From Amorphophallus konjac (lineage: Eukaryota > Streptophyta > Magnoliopsida > Alismatales > Araceae), in assembly GCA_022559845.1 (NCBI GenBank), contig CM040126.1:120194886-120258885 (forward strand): DNA of 64,000 nt, written 5' to 3'. Numbering within the stretch: position 1 is the stretch's first letter; each line of letters starts with the position of its first letter. The notes beneath the pieces are model-generated. The model had not been told where the DNA came from, searched no databases, and worked only from the letters and a program-made list of their open reading frames with translations. A program made the position numbers and the translations under genes. Shown in pieces: positions 43,463 through 56,069 of this stretch.

Positions 43463-44060
43463 AAATATTCTGACAAACAGTTTTTAAGTCAGGTGAAGAG
43501 GAGATTGGAGCCAGACAGTTCTGAGATGTGGCTCCTTATTGACAAGGATGACCAGCCCATTATTCAGTCGGTTATCCCTAGACAACGCCGATCACAATTG
43601 CAGAGGGGAAGCATGAGAGGGCAGAAGAGAATGATGATGATCTTAGAACAGATGTCAAGCAATTGTGCCAACAAGTGACCCAGGATAGCAAGCTCATAGA
43701 TCAGTTGTTGGCACGTCTGGAGAGGTATGAGGGGGGCACTTCTCAGATAAATGAAGACAAGGAATCAGAAAAAGGGAGGGAGGTGCAGGAGAGGTTCCTA
43801 GATGTTTTGGAGGAGGACAAGATGATGTTCACTGATGAGGTAGAGAAGGGTGAGGACCTAGAGAAGGGGGGAGAGAGGAGGATGCTCAGCATAATGGGTG
43901 GGTGGGAGGGGGATGACCAGCACATGAATGTAGGGGCTGAGGTGGGGGACAAGGGGGGAGTATAGGAGGAGGTGGTGGAGGCAGAGAAGGGGGACGTGTA
44001 GGAGAAGGATGAGGTAGAGGGGAACAAGGAGGGGGAGGTGGGGGAGCTTCAGTGGAATGG
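43463..44060 (+). pseudogene. Degenerate coding fragment, unknown protein
   Basis: Two overlapping frames (43460-43678 and 43663-43965) joined by a frameshift around 43640-43670. The readable parts are a basic stretch (IPRQRRSQLQRGS), a likely helix (CQQVTQDSKLIDQLLARLERYEGG) and a long acidic tail. It resembles C-terminal charged regions of proteins captured by DNA transposons, but I do not recognise the family. It could also be host-gene debris. Confidence 0.3.
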
Positions 44061-45333
44061 AACAGAGGTGTCCAACGAGGGGGAGGTGGTAGAGGGGAGA
44101 AGGAGGCGAAGTACTATCGAAGCTGCTTTAGCAGTTTATGATCCTGTGGACAACAAACCTTTTTGCATCTCCCTCTATTTCAAATATTTTTGTTTTGAAA
44201 GTCCCTCTACTTCATATCTTGTATCTAGATGCTTGAAAAATGGTCTCTTTGAGGTATCGTGTGATCCTATGGACCATATCCCTACGAGATAATGACATGT
44301 GAAAATGAATTACCTCAAAAGGAGAATGGCATACTTTTCCACTTGTCATACTGAATTTATTCAAAATCTGCAGAAGATCACCATCCGTCCTCCCTCCTTT
44401 TCCCCACCCACATTTTGGTGACTTCTCAAGGGATATAACCCACGAGAAGGTCATTCCGCATTTTCCATCCCAACCTCCCCCCTTAGGGTAACTACAATAA
44501 TGTCCGGAGATTGCCACCAAGGTGACATGAGAGAATGTAAAAAACTCCTTCTATGAAACTTGTGGATCTTAAGCATATCTTTATTGAATTTATCAGATGT
44601 ACTTATGGCAGAAATGAAAATGACAACTCTCTTCATTTCATGAATGTATGCTCTTCTTATTATAATCTCTCAATCAATCGAGGATTTTTCTCTGTCAGGT
44701 AGATGCAACTGATGCCGTTCTCATCTAAAAACGAGCAGCGTTTGATAAAACAAAGAATCACAGACTTGCGAATGAAAAATAGTGAATTTTTTTACAGTGT
44801 TGGGGGTTTGTGTCTTACCCGGTTAGGCGGGAGGCAGTTGAGCTCGGCGAGGGCGACCTCGTGACTTCGAATCTGAAAAACGCCATGAAAGAGAACCAAG
44901 AGAGAGATAAACAAGAATCGTTAATACACCGGAGCCAGGCAGTATCTCAACTAAGGGCCTAAGTGCGAGGTGAAAGGAGGGGGGATTGTGAAGGCAAAGA
45001 CCTGTTTGAGCAGCTCCTGCTTTTGGTCCTCCGCGGGCGTTTCCACCGAAGGAGGAAGAGGAGCGCAGGAAGACTCCATCCCCGTTATCTCTCTCTCTCT
45101 CTCTCTCTCGGTTATTCTTCACATTATAACATTGCGTTGTTTTTAATAATCTTTCGAATATACAGTGCCACAAATATTTCTACGGTTTAACATCTATTTA
45201 AGATTTAAAAATATTTTATTCCTATCTATAAATTAAAATTTTGAAAAAAAAAATATCTGTATCAAAAAATATTATGTTGATAAACGCATTATGGGAAAGG
45301 GAGAAAAGGAGAGAGATTATTGTGAGGATGGTA

Positions 45334-45380
<47 letters not shown>

Positions 45381-46255
45381 ACTTTACGAGTAAAGATGAT
45401 AATTTGGTATTTTTCATGTAAGGGAGGTATATATGTGAGATTAACAATTTACATTTAACTAAAGGCTAACTAGAGAACGAGAGATTTTAATGGTCGGTGT
45501 GGGCAGGGGTATTTTTTTCGAGTATAGCGACATAGTGAGGTTATTAAAAACAACGTTTAAATAAACGAGTAAATCTATAACTATTCGTGTAAAAGCATTA
45601 TTTATGCAATCATCTTTCTTAGAATACTAGATTAATTTTAAAAACACATGACTTAGACAAAATCACAATGATTTTGAAGTTTATAGTCATACATAGAAAC
45701 ACATCTACTTGTAATTTCAAAATGTACTATATATGTGTAGTTTAGAATCATGGTGCTTCTAAAATCCAATTGGGATAAGTTTCAGGAGGAGAGGAAACCC
45801 AAGAGGGGATTTGAAAATACCTAGTCATTGAGATATTATTTTGTAATAATCCTGGTAGAATTTGAGTTGGGATTTAAATTTCACGTCGCAATATATCTTG
45901 ACAAATAAGTGACTTTAAAACTATACTTTCAACTTGTGAATTTTGAAATCACTCACAACTACGCCCACCGCCCGTAACTTTTTAGTAGGCTATGAGCTCG
46001 CCAACAGATTACCACACGCATCCCCGTAAATTTATATATTTTATTTTATAATTTTAGTTTTTTATATTATCACGTACAACTCTGCAATGAGTAACATCTT
46101 TTTAGTTATATACCACTCTACTTTCGATGCCTCTTTAGTCGGCGAAATATTCTATTAAAATATAAAATATAAATTTTAGAGGAATATATTAGATAATCCT
46201 AAGATTTTAGAGGTATATATGCCATCATTTTAGATTTGTATGAAGATTGAATAAA
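44061..46255. other. AT-rich non-element DNA, no gene recognised
   Basis: Apart from a GC-richer patch at 44800-45090 there is only AT-rich sequence with a CT microsatellite (about 45087-45110) and a TA microsatellite (45338-45377, about 20 units). It ends at 46256-46260 with GATAG, the target of element C. Confidence 0.6.
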
Positions 46256-46260
46256 GATAG

Positions 46261-47049
46261 TGGAGAGGGGGATTTCTGCAGCCCACTCAAAGAGTAGCCC
46301 AACAAGACTCAACAGGGTCCAACGAGGCAAGCTCACCTGAGTGATAGCCCACAGGGCCCACTTAGGAAAGAAAAGTCCAATGAACAAACACTCGAGGAAC
46401 CAACTCTCCCCGGCGGCCCCTAGGCTCGGAGGGCCCGAGTAATGGTCAGGACACAAGGAGGGTCCGGCCCAAGCCGTTTCCCCGCCCGGAGGAGACAGGC
46501 ATTCGCCGACCTATCCAACTCCTCTTTCGCCGAGCTATGCTCATCGCCCGGACAGGGCTGGCGTTTCAGAAGCTCGGCCAGACCGGATATTATCCATTCG
46601 TGCTGCCGTTAAGAGTCCCCAACGGACAGGAGAATCAAGAAGCCGCCGGACTTCGAGGCGATAACGTTCCCACGATAAGGCCATGAAAGCCCACGTTGAG
46701 GACGTAACTCCCGCCGGAAACCCCTCAGCTTGCAGGACACCTGAAGGCGGCGTACTATTTAAACCAGGGATACCCTCCGGTGGAAGGTATGGAGAAAAGG
46801 GCCATTAAGGCACTCATACACCCAAACTCCTGAGCACAATCCGCTTCACCCCTCTGGTGGAGAGGAATCTCGCGCACTAGTTTTTCTCCTCCCCATTATT
46901 GCTTCCACCACAGCTCTACTGACTTAACCATCGGAGGGTTTTTCCCCAGGGAAACCCCCTGGGCCCTCTGATACGTTTCCCTGTCTTACAGTTCATCTTC
47001 TGGTGATCCACAGCCCGCTCAGGACACAGCGCGAGATTTCACCTCTTCA
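46261..47049 (+). mobile_element. 5' LTR of element C
   Basis: 789 bp, with TATTTAAA at 46756-46763 as the likely TATA box. It is related to the solo LTR at 33367-34152. Confidence 0.95.
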
Positions 47050-47051
47050 TC

Positions 47052-47069
47052 TGGCGCCGTCTGTGGGAA
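47052..47069 (+). promoter_or_regulatory. Primer-binding site of element C
   Basis: TGGCGCCGTCTGTGGGAA, two bases after the LTR. This form is typical of RIRE2/Grande/Ogre-like Tat elements in plants. It differs from the A/B/D/Z site, so C belongs to another Tat subgroup. Confidence 0.9.
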
Positions 47070-47086
47070 ACGCACGAAGAGCCAAG

Positions 47087-49221
47087 ATGGTGAGAAGAAG
47101 CTCAGGGAGGAGGTCCGCCGGCGAGAGGGGTAAGGCCGTGGTGACGGCAGGAGATGGCCCCTCTAGGGCCTCACAGAACCCTCCCTCCAACGCCAGCGTC
47201 CCCACCAACGGGCCGCCGCCCCCTCCTACGGCGACAGGGGTACCCCCCAACGGTGGCGACGAGGTCTTCCAGGCCCTCAATAAGAAGCTTGACGTCCTCG
47301 TGGAGCTCATGAGGGCCCAGGCGGCAAGGGATGCCAGGTCCCGTGCCCCGTCCGGGAGCCCCCCCCCCCCCCCCCCCCGTCGAAGTGCGTCCCAGCATAC
47401 CGCCGGGGGCCGCTTCACCCTCCGCGGTCAACAGCTCATCCGCAACAACGTTGGAGGACCCTCGCAAGCTCCGCCCCCGGAGCAAGAGGCTTCCTCCACG
47501 TCCAGAAAAGGGAAACAGGGGGCGAGGCCTCTGCGCCGGGGCGCTGACGTTCCTGAGGATCGCCACGACGCTCCCCCCAGTCCCACGGCACGACCGCAGC
47601 CGGAACTATCCCTCCGATTGAGGGATTTCGAAAGACGCTTTGCAGAGCAAGAGCGCGCCCTCCGCGCCCTGCAGAAAATTTCTTTCCCGGAGGACGAGGG
47701 GAAATCCCCTTTCTCCGAATACATCTTGAAGGCAGAGGTGTCTCCCAGAACCTCCATTCCGACCTTCAAGCTCTATGATGGCCAGGGCGACCCAGCCGAC
47801 CACTACGACAGCTTCGACGCCCTGGTAACTCTGCATGGAACGCCGGATCCTATCAAATGCCGAGCTTTTGCGGCCACCCTGGTCCAAGGCGCTCAGGCAT
47901 GGTTCCGGGCCCTCGCCCCTGGGTCCATCCGGGACTTCAGGCAATTCGGGCGAGTCTTCAAGGAGAGCTTCGCCGGGAGCGCCCCCCCAAGGTCAGTAGC
48001 GGGGCTCTTGGCCCTCAAACAGGCACAAGGGGAAAGGCTCCGGGCTTATGTCCACCGATTTAAATCGGAAGCCCTCAAAATTCCCCGCCTGGATGTGGCC
48101 TCGGCCACGACCGCTCTGACCGGGGGCACCCGGGACGAGAATCTCCGCCGCGAACTGGTCCTCCACCCTCCCTCGACCCTTGCCGAGCTAGTGACTCTGG
48201 CACTGCGCCACGCCGAGTGCGAAGAAGTACTCAGCGCTTGCCGAGACACAACCGGCTCGGGTCGGGAGGGGGACAAGAAGCGGGCCTCCGAGCCAAATCC
48301 TGGCTCGGGCAAGAAGCGCGATCGGGAAGGAGAGCGCAAACGGAAGTATGAGCGATACACCCCGTTGACCGCGCCAATCTACGAGATCTATGAAGACATC
48401 AAAGACTCGGGACTCCTCCGCCAGCCCGAACCAATGAGATCGAAGAACCGCAAGCGCGACAGGCATTGCCTGTTCCACGGCGACCATGGGCACCACACCG
48501 GCGACTGTCACCAGCTCCAAGACGAGATCGAGCGTCTCATCCGTCAGGGGCACCTGGCCCAGTTCACAGCCGGGCGCAAAGAAGACCGAGACGCCGCCGA
48601 GGAGATCGACAACGCCCCCCGAGGGGTCCACATCAACGTCATCTCCGGAGGAACGGCATCGGGCGGCGACACCAGCCGAGGAAGGAAGCGTCATGCCGAG
48701 CGGGCCAGCCAGGTCTTAGAGCCCTCCAGGGGCCCGCCGAGGGAGCCCCAGGTCATAGTCTTCTCCGACCAAGACCTGGAAGGGCTGAACACCCCGCATG
48801 ATGATGCCCTCGTTATCTCGGCCACAATAAACCATTGTAACGTAGATAGAATTCTGGTTGACAATGGGAGCGCCCCCGATGTATTATCTTATGACTGTTT
48901 CCTCAAGATGGAGGAAGACCCATCCAAGCTCCGCCCGATCCGAACACCCCTTTGCGGGTTTAACGGCCTGGCCACCTACCCCGAGGGAGCCCTAAGCATG
49001 CCGGTCACCATCGGCACCCCACCCAAAACCGTTACGGTCATGGTGGACTTCATAGTGATCAAGGGTATGATAGCGTACAACGCCATTTTCGGCTGAAAAA
49101 TCCTCAGCCGAATAAAGGCCGTACCATCTACCTATCACCATAAAATGAAGTTTCCCACCAAAAACGGGTTGGGGGAAGTCCGAGGTAACCAGGCCACGGC
49201 TAGAAGGTGCTACAACATCTC
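47087..49221 (+). pseudogene. Gag and protease of element C
   Basis: The start is ATG at 47087 (MVRRSSGRRSAG), 18 bases after the primer site, and reads 669 codons to a TGA at 49094-49096. The N-terminus is low-complexity Pro/Ser/Arg. The Gag core lies at residues about 200-380 (DPIKCRAFAATLVQGAQAWF and later LLALKQAQGERLRAYVHRF). A CX2H...H...C knuckle (CLFHGDHGHHTGDC) is near residue 465. The aspartic protease follows near 585 (ILVDNGSAPDVLSYD, the DNGS form common in this group). Beyond the stop the frame continues ([12 protein letters not shown]) until F interrupts it at 49222. The stop fits a CGA-to-TGA change. Confidence 0.88.
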
Positions 49222-50945
49222 TGATGTGAAACAAATGCCGAAGTCGATTCTGTCCGGTTCTGGAATCTGTGACCAGCAGCTGTTGAAGTGGCTGTGGATC
49301 GCACTCTGGAATTTTGCCGGAGGCGCGGTTGGTGCCGTTGGCTTCGTAACAGGGTAGGGATACAGCACAATTTTTCTGAATTTTGGTTCCGCCCGAACCT
49401 GGTCGCCACGGACGACTGAGCGGGGACCCCGTTCTGGTTCTGTGCAGGGGCAGCTTCTGAACAGCGGCTTGACAGGGACACCACGAGCAACCCCGAACTC
49501 CGTTTGGTGCGCGGCAGGTGGCGTTGGAATCGTGGGGACGACTACTTTCCAGCGGCACTGGTCTCGCCTCAGTCGGATGTCGGTGTGGACGTGCAGGTCC
49601 CGTTGAGTGGGGACTGGTCGGAGGAGACAGACAGGAGGCAGAATGGGGTCGTCGGGGTATAAAATTTGTAACTCTGGCCACCGACCTCTGATTGCGGTTC
49701 CGTCTTCTGATCCCGGTAGCTGACTTGAGGATGGAGAACTTTGATGAAGATTCTGGAGCCTGAATCCTTCAAGAAGAGGTCGTGGTTGCTGCCCCAAACC
49801 GCTTCAGGTCGCTGTCAGGCCTTCTCTGCGCAGTCGGGGAAGAAAGTCCCTTGTGGGCGGCCACGAACTCGGATCGACACGATTCCAACTCGCTTGCGAA
49901 GAGGACTTGTGGACGATCAACTTTGCTGAAGACCTTGGATGCAGACTCCACCTGGAACGAGCTGGAAGTTACTCTGCAAATTGGGCCAGAAGCTGCCTGC
50001 GGGTTTGGGATGGGCTTGTGGAGTGGGGGCTAAGTTTAGTGGTGGTGTTTGTGGGTGTAAGCTATGGGGATAGTGGGTGGACGTGGTTGGGGTTGCAGGG
50101 GGTTGTCTTGAGGCTGTGGAAAGGGGTGCAGTGCGTGTATGACGGGAACGGAGGTAGCGTGGGCGTATGAGGTAATAGCGTGGCCGGGAGGAAGAAGCTT
50201 AGAGGGTGAGGCAAGGAAGGTAGACTGCCGCAGCAGTGAAAGATTGGGTTAGAAGACAGGAGGAACTGGGGAACGGGAAGTTCGGCCAAGCTGTGGGGGT
50301 GAGCGGAAGATGCTGGTGGCTGGAGGAGAAGGGAGGAATGAAGGGCATCAACACCCGTGGCAAGGAGGGAAGAACTGGGCATCTCACCCGTGGAGAGGGA
50401 AGGAAGAACAGGCACTCACGGCCATGGGAATTAAAAGAGGGGGGGGGGGAGAAGATAAAGGAGGGGAGGGCCCCTCCTACGTGGGCATCACATGGGGGTT
50501 CCAAAAATAAGATTTCATTCACTGTTTTCAAATGAAAGATACATGACTCTTTTATAGACTCTCAAAGAAGACCAAAAGACACTATCCTAAACACTTAATG
50601 TCTACTTATTATAGTTCTCTTGGGGAGACCAAAAGACACTATCCTAAACACTTAATGTCTACTCATTATAGTTCTCTTGGGGAGACCAAAAGACACTATC
50701 CTAAACACTTAATGTCTACTCATTATAGTTCTCTTGGGGAGACTAAAAGACACTCTATTGGAAGACTTAAAGACAAAAATATGAAAGGACTATTACATAA
50801 TTGCTACGGACATAACCCATAAGGCCCATAAAGAGGCCCATTTATCATGAGACAAATAGATTGGCCATTTGATTGTGTTGATGAAGTTGATTGCCGATCC
50901 CCGTCAAATTTTTAAATTTTGAATCTTGAACCGAGGATTCCATCA
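49222..50945 (-). mobile_element. 3' LTR of element F
   Basis: 1724 bp. It contains three 57-bp tandem units at 50567-50737 (AGACCAAAAGACACTATCC and CATTATAGTTCTCTTGGG in each) plus a partial fourth. Many frames open in it (for example minus 49210-49797) are identical in the other LTR and show no known domain. Confidence 0.92.
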
Positions 50946-50964
50946 TACTCCTCCGCTTGGAGGA

Positions 50965-50980
50965 GGTTCGACCTCGAACC
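50965..50980. repeat. Perfect palindrome in the F interior
   Basis: GGTTCGACCTCGAACC: a 7-bp stem with a 2-base loop, about 45 bp past the primer site in sense. A dimerisation or packaging role is possible but untested. Confidence 0.55.
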
Positions 50981-51025
50981 TCAAAGCTCAGGATCTCGGT
51001 CCGATGGGACGGCCCGATTCCCTAA

Positions 51026-51037
51026 GCTCTGATACCA
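51026..51037 (-). promoter_or_regulatory. Primer-binding site of element F (tRNA-iMet)
   Basis: Minus-strand TGGTATCAGAGC, two bases from the 5' LTR end. This is the classical complement of plant initiator tRNA-Met. Confidence 0.9.
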
Positions 51038-51039
51038 CT

Positions 51040-52764
51040 TGATGTGAAACAAATGCCGAAGTCGATTCTGTCCGGTTCTGGAATCTGTGACCAGCAGCTG
51101 TTGAAGTGGCTGTGGATCGCACTCTGGAATTTTGCCGGAGGCGCGGTTGGTGCCGTTGGCTTCGTAACAGGGTAGGGATACAGCACAATTTTTCTGAATT
51201 TTGGTTCCGCCCGAACCTGGTCGCCACGGACGACTGAGCGGGGACCCCGTTCTGGTTCTGTGCAGGGGCAGCTTCTGAACAGCGGCTTGACAGGGACACC
51301 ACGAGCAACCCCGAACTCCGTTTGGTGCGCGGCAGGTGGCGTTGGAATCGTGGGGACGACTACTTTCCAGCGGCACTGGTCTCGCCTCAGTCGGATGTCG
51401 GTGTGGACGTGCAGGTCCCGTTGAGTGGGGACTGGTCGGAGGAGACAGACAGGAGGCAGAATGGGGTCGTCGGGGTATAAAATTTGTAACTCTGGCCACC
51501 GACCTCTGATTGCGGTTCCGTCTTCTGATCCCGGTAGCTGACTTGAGGATGGAGAACTTTGATGAAGATTCTGGAGCCTGAATCCTTCAAGAAGAGGTCG
51601 TGGTTGCTGCCCCAAACCGCTTCAGGTCGCTGTCAGGCCTTCTCTGCGCAGTCGGGGAAGAAAGTCCCTTGTGGGCGGCCACGAACTCGGATCGACACGA
51701 TTCCAACTCGCTTGCGAAGAGGACTTGTGGACGATCAACTTTGCTGAAGACCTTGGATGCAGACTCCACCTGGAACGAGCTGGAAGTTACTCTGCAAATT
51801 GGGCCAGAAGCTGCCTGCGGGTTTGGGATGGGCTTGTGGAGTGGGGGCTAAGTTTAGTGGTGGTGTTTGTGGGTGTAAGCTATGGGGATAGTGGGTGGAC
51901 GTGGTTGGGGTTGCAGGGGGTTGTCTTGAGGCTGTGGAAAGGGGTGCAGTGCGTGTATGACGGGAACGGAGGTAGCGTGGGCGTATGAGGTAATAGCGTG
52001 GCCGGGAGGAAGAAGCTTAGAGGGTGAGGCAAGGAAGGTAGACTGCCGCAGCAGTGAAAGATTGGGTTAGAAGACAGGAGGAACTGGGGAACGGGAAGTT
52101 CGGCCAAGCTGTGGGGGTGAGCGGAAGATGCTGGTGGCTGGAGGAGAAGGGAGGAATGAAGGGCATCAACACCCGTGGCAAGGAGGGAAGAACTGGGCAT
52201 CTCACCCGTGGAGAGGGAAGGAAGAACAGGCACTCACGGCCATGGGAATTAAAAGAGGGGGGGGGGGAAGAAGATAAAGGAGGGGAGGGCCCCTCCTACG
52301 TGGGCATCACATGGGGGTTCCAAAAATAAGATTTCATTCACTGTTTTCAAATGAAAGATACATGACTCTTTTATAGACTCTCAAAGAAGACCAAAAGACA
52401 CTATCCTAAACACTTAATGTCTACTTATTATAGTTCTCTTGGGGAGACCAAAAGACACTATCCTAAACACTTAATGTCTACTCATTATAGTTCTCTTGGG
52501 GAGACCAAAAGACACTATCCTAAACACTTAATGTCTACTCATTATAGTTCTCTTGGGGAGACTAAAAGACACTCTATTGGAAGACTTAAAGACAAAAATA
52601 TGAAAGGACTATTACATAATTGCTACGGACATAACCCATAAGGCCCATAAAGAGGCCCATTTATCATGAGACAAATAGATTGGCCATTTGATTGTGTTGA
52701 TGAAGTTGATTGCCGATCCCCGTCAAATTTTTAAATTTTGAATCTTGAACCGAGGATTCCATCA
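51040..52764 (-). mobile_element. 5' LTR of element F
   Basis: 1725 bp, identical to 49222-50945 except for one extra A. The 57-bp tandem units are at about 52386-52556. A confident TATA box was not assigned. Confidence 0.92.
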
Positions 52765-55700
52765 ATCTCGGTGGAAGCCTCAAGGCCGGACGGGAAGGAT
52801 AAGGGCCCCAAGGGAATCGAAGGAAAGACCGTAACCACCGAGCCCGGTGGCGAATTGCTAACGGTATTCCTAAACGATGACCCGGCCCTCGGAGTAAGGA
52901 TCGGAGCCGACCTACCACCTAAGGAATAGCAGCAATACAAGAAATTTCTTTCTGAGTACGTTCAGGTCTTTGCTTGGTCCGATGATCAACTCCCTGGCAT
53001 ACCAGAGAAGACCGTGATGCACAAGCTCAACCTCGACCCCACCGTGAGGCCCGTACAGCAACGGAGAAGGAAGCATGCGCCCGAGAAGCAGGCGATCATC
53101 AAGGCGCAGGTCACCAAGGGACAAGAGACTGGCCTCTTCAGACCAATCCGGTACCCAACGTGGCTAGCCAACGTCGTCCCGGTGCTAAAAACCACAGGCA
53201 AATGGCGAATGTGCGTGGACTTCACCGATCTGAATAAGGCTACCCCCAAGGACTGCTATCTGCTACCGAGCATCGACCAATTGGTTGATTCAACCTCGGG
53301 TAACGAGATACTCAGCTTCCTAGATGCCTATTCGGGTTATCACCAGATCAGAATGAATCCAGAAGACGTCGAGAAGACTGCCTTCATCACCGACTGCGGC
53401 GTGTATTGCTACACCCGGATGCCCTTCGGGTTGAAGAACGCTGGAGCCACATATCAGCGACTGGTAAATCACATGTTCGAGGGACAGCTAGGTCGGAACG
53501 TTGAGGCTTACATCGACGACATGCTCGTCAAGACCCCCAAGGCCCAAGACCACTTCACCGACCTTGCCGAAACCTTCGGCACCCTCCTGAAGTACAACAT
53601 GAAGCTCAACCCCGTCAAGTGCGCCTTTGGAGTAAAATCCGGGAAGTTCTTGGGTTTCCTGGTCACTCAGCGCGGGATCGAAGCCAGCCCCGACAAAGTC
53701 CAGGCCATCCTGGACATGCGCCCGCCCACGTGTGTTAAAGACGTCCAGCGTCTGACAGGGCGTGTCGCCGCTCACAGCCGTTTCCTGTCCCGTGCGGCCG
53801 AACGATGCTTGCCCTCCTTCAAACTGATGAGGGGACCCAAGCTAGCATCTGCTACGTTCGCATGGGATGAGGAATGCTAGACAGCATTCGCCGAGCTTAA
53901 GAAGTTCCTGGCTTCGCCACCGGTGCTCTCCAAGCCCGTCCCAGGCGAAGTCTTGCTGCTCTACCTCTCGGCGACGCCATCCACGGTCAGCTCGGTCCTA
54001 GTCAGAAATGACTCGGGAATCGAAAGACCGGTCTACTACACCAGTAAGGTGCTCAATGAGGCCGAACAGAGGTACCCCGCAACCGAGAAACTCGTGCTAG
54101 CGTTGGTTACCTCCGCAAGGCGCCTCCGACCCTACTTCCAGGGGCACCCCATCACCGTGCTAACCGGCGAGCCGTTGAAGAAGATTCTGGCCCACCCCGA
54201 GGCCTCAGGGCGACTCGTCAAATGGGCCATTATGCTCGGGGCCTACGACATCTCGTACCGGCCACGATCAGCAATCAAAGGCCAAGCGCTCGCCGACTTC
54301 ATTGTCGAAAGCACCATCCCGGCCGAAGACAGGCCTCCGACCACGACCGGGCCAACCTGGGAACTGTTCGTCGATGGATCGTCCAATTCGGCAGGCAGCG
54401 GTGCGGGGATCCTCCTGAGGTCCCCCGAAGGGATAGAGCTACAGTACGCCTTGAAATTCAACTTTCAGGCATCCAACAATGCTTCCGAGTACGAGGCCCT
54501 TATCTCGGGAGCACGCATGGCCCGACGGTTGGGGGTCGAGCGAGTCAGGATCCACACCGACTCTCAGCTGGTCGCAGGTCAGGTCAACGGTGAGTATGAA
54601 GCTCGGGAGGCACCCATGATCAAATACCTTCAGTTGGTCCGGAGCCTGGCCCAACAGTTCGAGGAATTTGGGGTAGTCCGGATAGCTCGGGAGCAAAACT
54701 CTCGGGCGGACGCCCTCTCTCGATTGGCCTCCTCCCTCGACTCGGAAGGTACACGATCGGTCCTCCTAGAAGAGCTAGAGCGCCCAAGCATCGACACGGA
54801 GCTCCTCGCTGTTGACTCGTCCACTCCAAGTGACTGGCGCTCCCCCTACCTGTCCTGGCTACAGGACTCCCAAGAGCCCTCCGACCCTCGGGAAGCCCGC
54901 CGAATGAAGTATCAAGCTCGGCGCTTCGTCATCCTTGACAACACTCTCTACCGAAGATCGTTCTCCGGTCCCCTCCTGAAGTGCCTCGGTCCCGACGAAG
55001 CAAGCCGAGCCATCCAAGAGATTCACCAAGGCCTGTGCGGAGCGCATGCAGGAGGTCGGCCGCTAGCCAGGATCCTGCTACGGCAGGGGTACTGGTGGCC
55101 CACCCTGCAACGCGACTGCACGGCTCACGCACGGCAGTGCGACCGTTGCCAGCGGTTCGACCATTTGGTCCATCAGCCGGCTACGGAACTTGTCACCCAA
55201 GCTGAGCCTTACCCTTTCGCTCGGTGGGGAATCGATATCCTTGGGCCATTCCCGACGGCCCAGTCCCAGAAGAAGTTCATCATCGTCGCCATCGACTACT
55301 TCACCAAGTGGATCGAGGCCGAGGCTACGGCAAGGATCACCGAGATAGTCGTTTGGGGCTTTGTTTGGAAATCGATCATTTGTCGCTTTGGCATCCCCCG
55401 AGTGATAGTAAGCGATAACGGTCGGCAATTCGACTCTCGATATTTTCGAGACAAATGCGCCGACCTAAATATCCGCAACCACTTCACTTCGGTCGCCCAC
55501 CCTCAGGCCAACGGGCTGGTTGAAAATGCCAACAAGAATATCTTAAAAGGCATAAAAATCAGACTCGGCAAGGCTAAGGGTAGCTGGCTCGAGGAATTGC
55601 CTAGTGTACTATGGTCGCACCGAACAACCCCCAAGACGGCAACCGGTGAAAGCCCTTTTCAGTTGGTATATGGCACCGAAGCCGTCGTTCCATTAGAAAT

Positions 55701-56069
55701 CGCCAATCCGTCTCTCCGAGTGATCAGCTTCTCACTCGAGGCAAACGGGCAAAAGTTGCTCGAGAACCTCGACCTGGCAGACGAACTCCGAGAGATCGCG
55801 AACGTCCGAGCAACGGAGTACCAGCACCGCCTCACTCGATACTACAACGCCAAGGTCCGAGACAGACGTTCCAACCGGGGGACTTCGTCCTCAGGAAGGC
55901 CGAAGCCTCTCGACCATTGGAGGCGGCGGGCAAGCTATCCCCCAACTGGGAAGGCCCCTACCGAGTGATCGAGACGCTCGGGAAAGGTGCGTACAGGCTA
56001 GCTACAATGGAAGGGGAACCCATTCCCCGGACATGGAATGCGACCACACTACGCAGATTCTATTTCTAA
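52765..56069 (+). pseudogene. RT, RNase H, second RNase H and integrase of element C
   Basis: The frame resumes at the ATCTC duplicate. Stops lie at 52927-52929 and 53878-53880 (both TAG where CAG is expected). A frameshift near 55870 moves the last about 65 codons to another frame, which ends at 56069. RT is at about 53040-53560, with the active site YIDD intact (53509-53520). Ty3-type RNase H is at about 53900-54290. The second RNase H is at about 54350-54720, with FVDGSS, EYEAL, HTDSQL and RADAL. Integrase has a CDRC finger (55140) and DDE residues in GIDILGPF, VSDNG and GLVENAN, then a GPY segment near 55950. Confidence 0.9.

Larger units (their letters stand above)
49222..52764 (-). mobile_element. 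Element F: miniature LTR element with 94-bp interior
   Basis: Two direct repeats, 49222-50945 (1724 bp) and 51040-52764 (1725 bp), both TGATGTG...CATCA, with duplication ATCTC outside (49217-49221 and 52765-52769). On the minus strand the interior starts with two bases and then TGGTATCAGAGC, the primer site complementary to initiator tRNA-Met used by Copia elements. It ends with GCGGAGGAGTA as a short polypurine tract. Nothing else fits in 94 bp, so the element is non-autonomous. I find a single one-base indel between the LTRs (an A after the G run near 50440 / 52268), so insertion is very recent. Confidence 0.93.

Noticed and set aside
46199..46456. 85-residue minus frame repeated at 60235 and, in related form, at 33232-33789
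   Set aside because: It lies in the C-family LTR and reflects LTR homology. No domain was recognised.
47331..47621. Plus and minus frames overlapping the start of the C gag
   Set aside because: They overlap a frame with clear Gag homology and come from GC-rich codons.
49210..49797. 195-residue minus-strand frame in the F LTR (also 51022-51615)
   Set aside because: It is identical in both LTRs only because the LTRs are identical. No domain, and it runs across the LTR edge in one copy.
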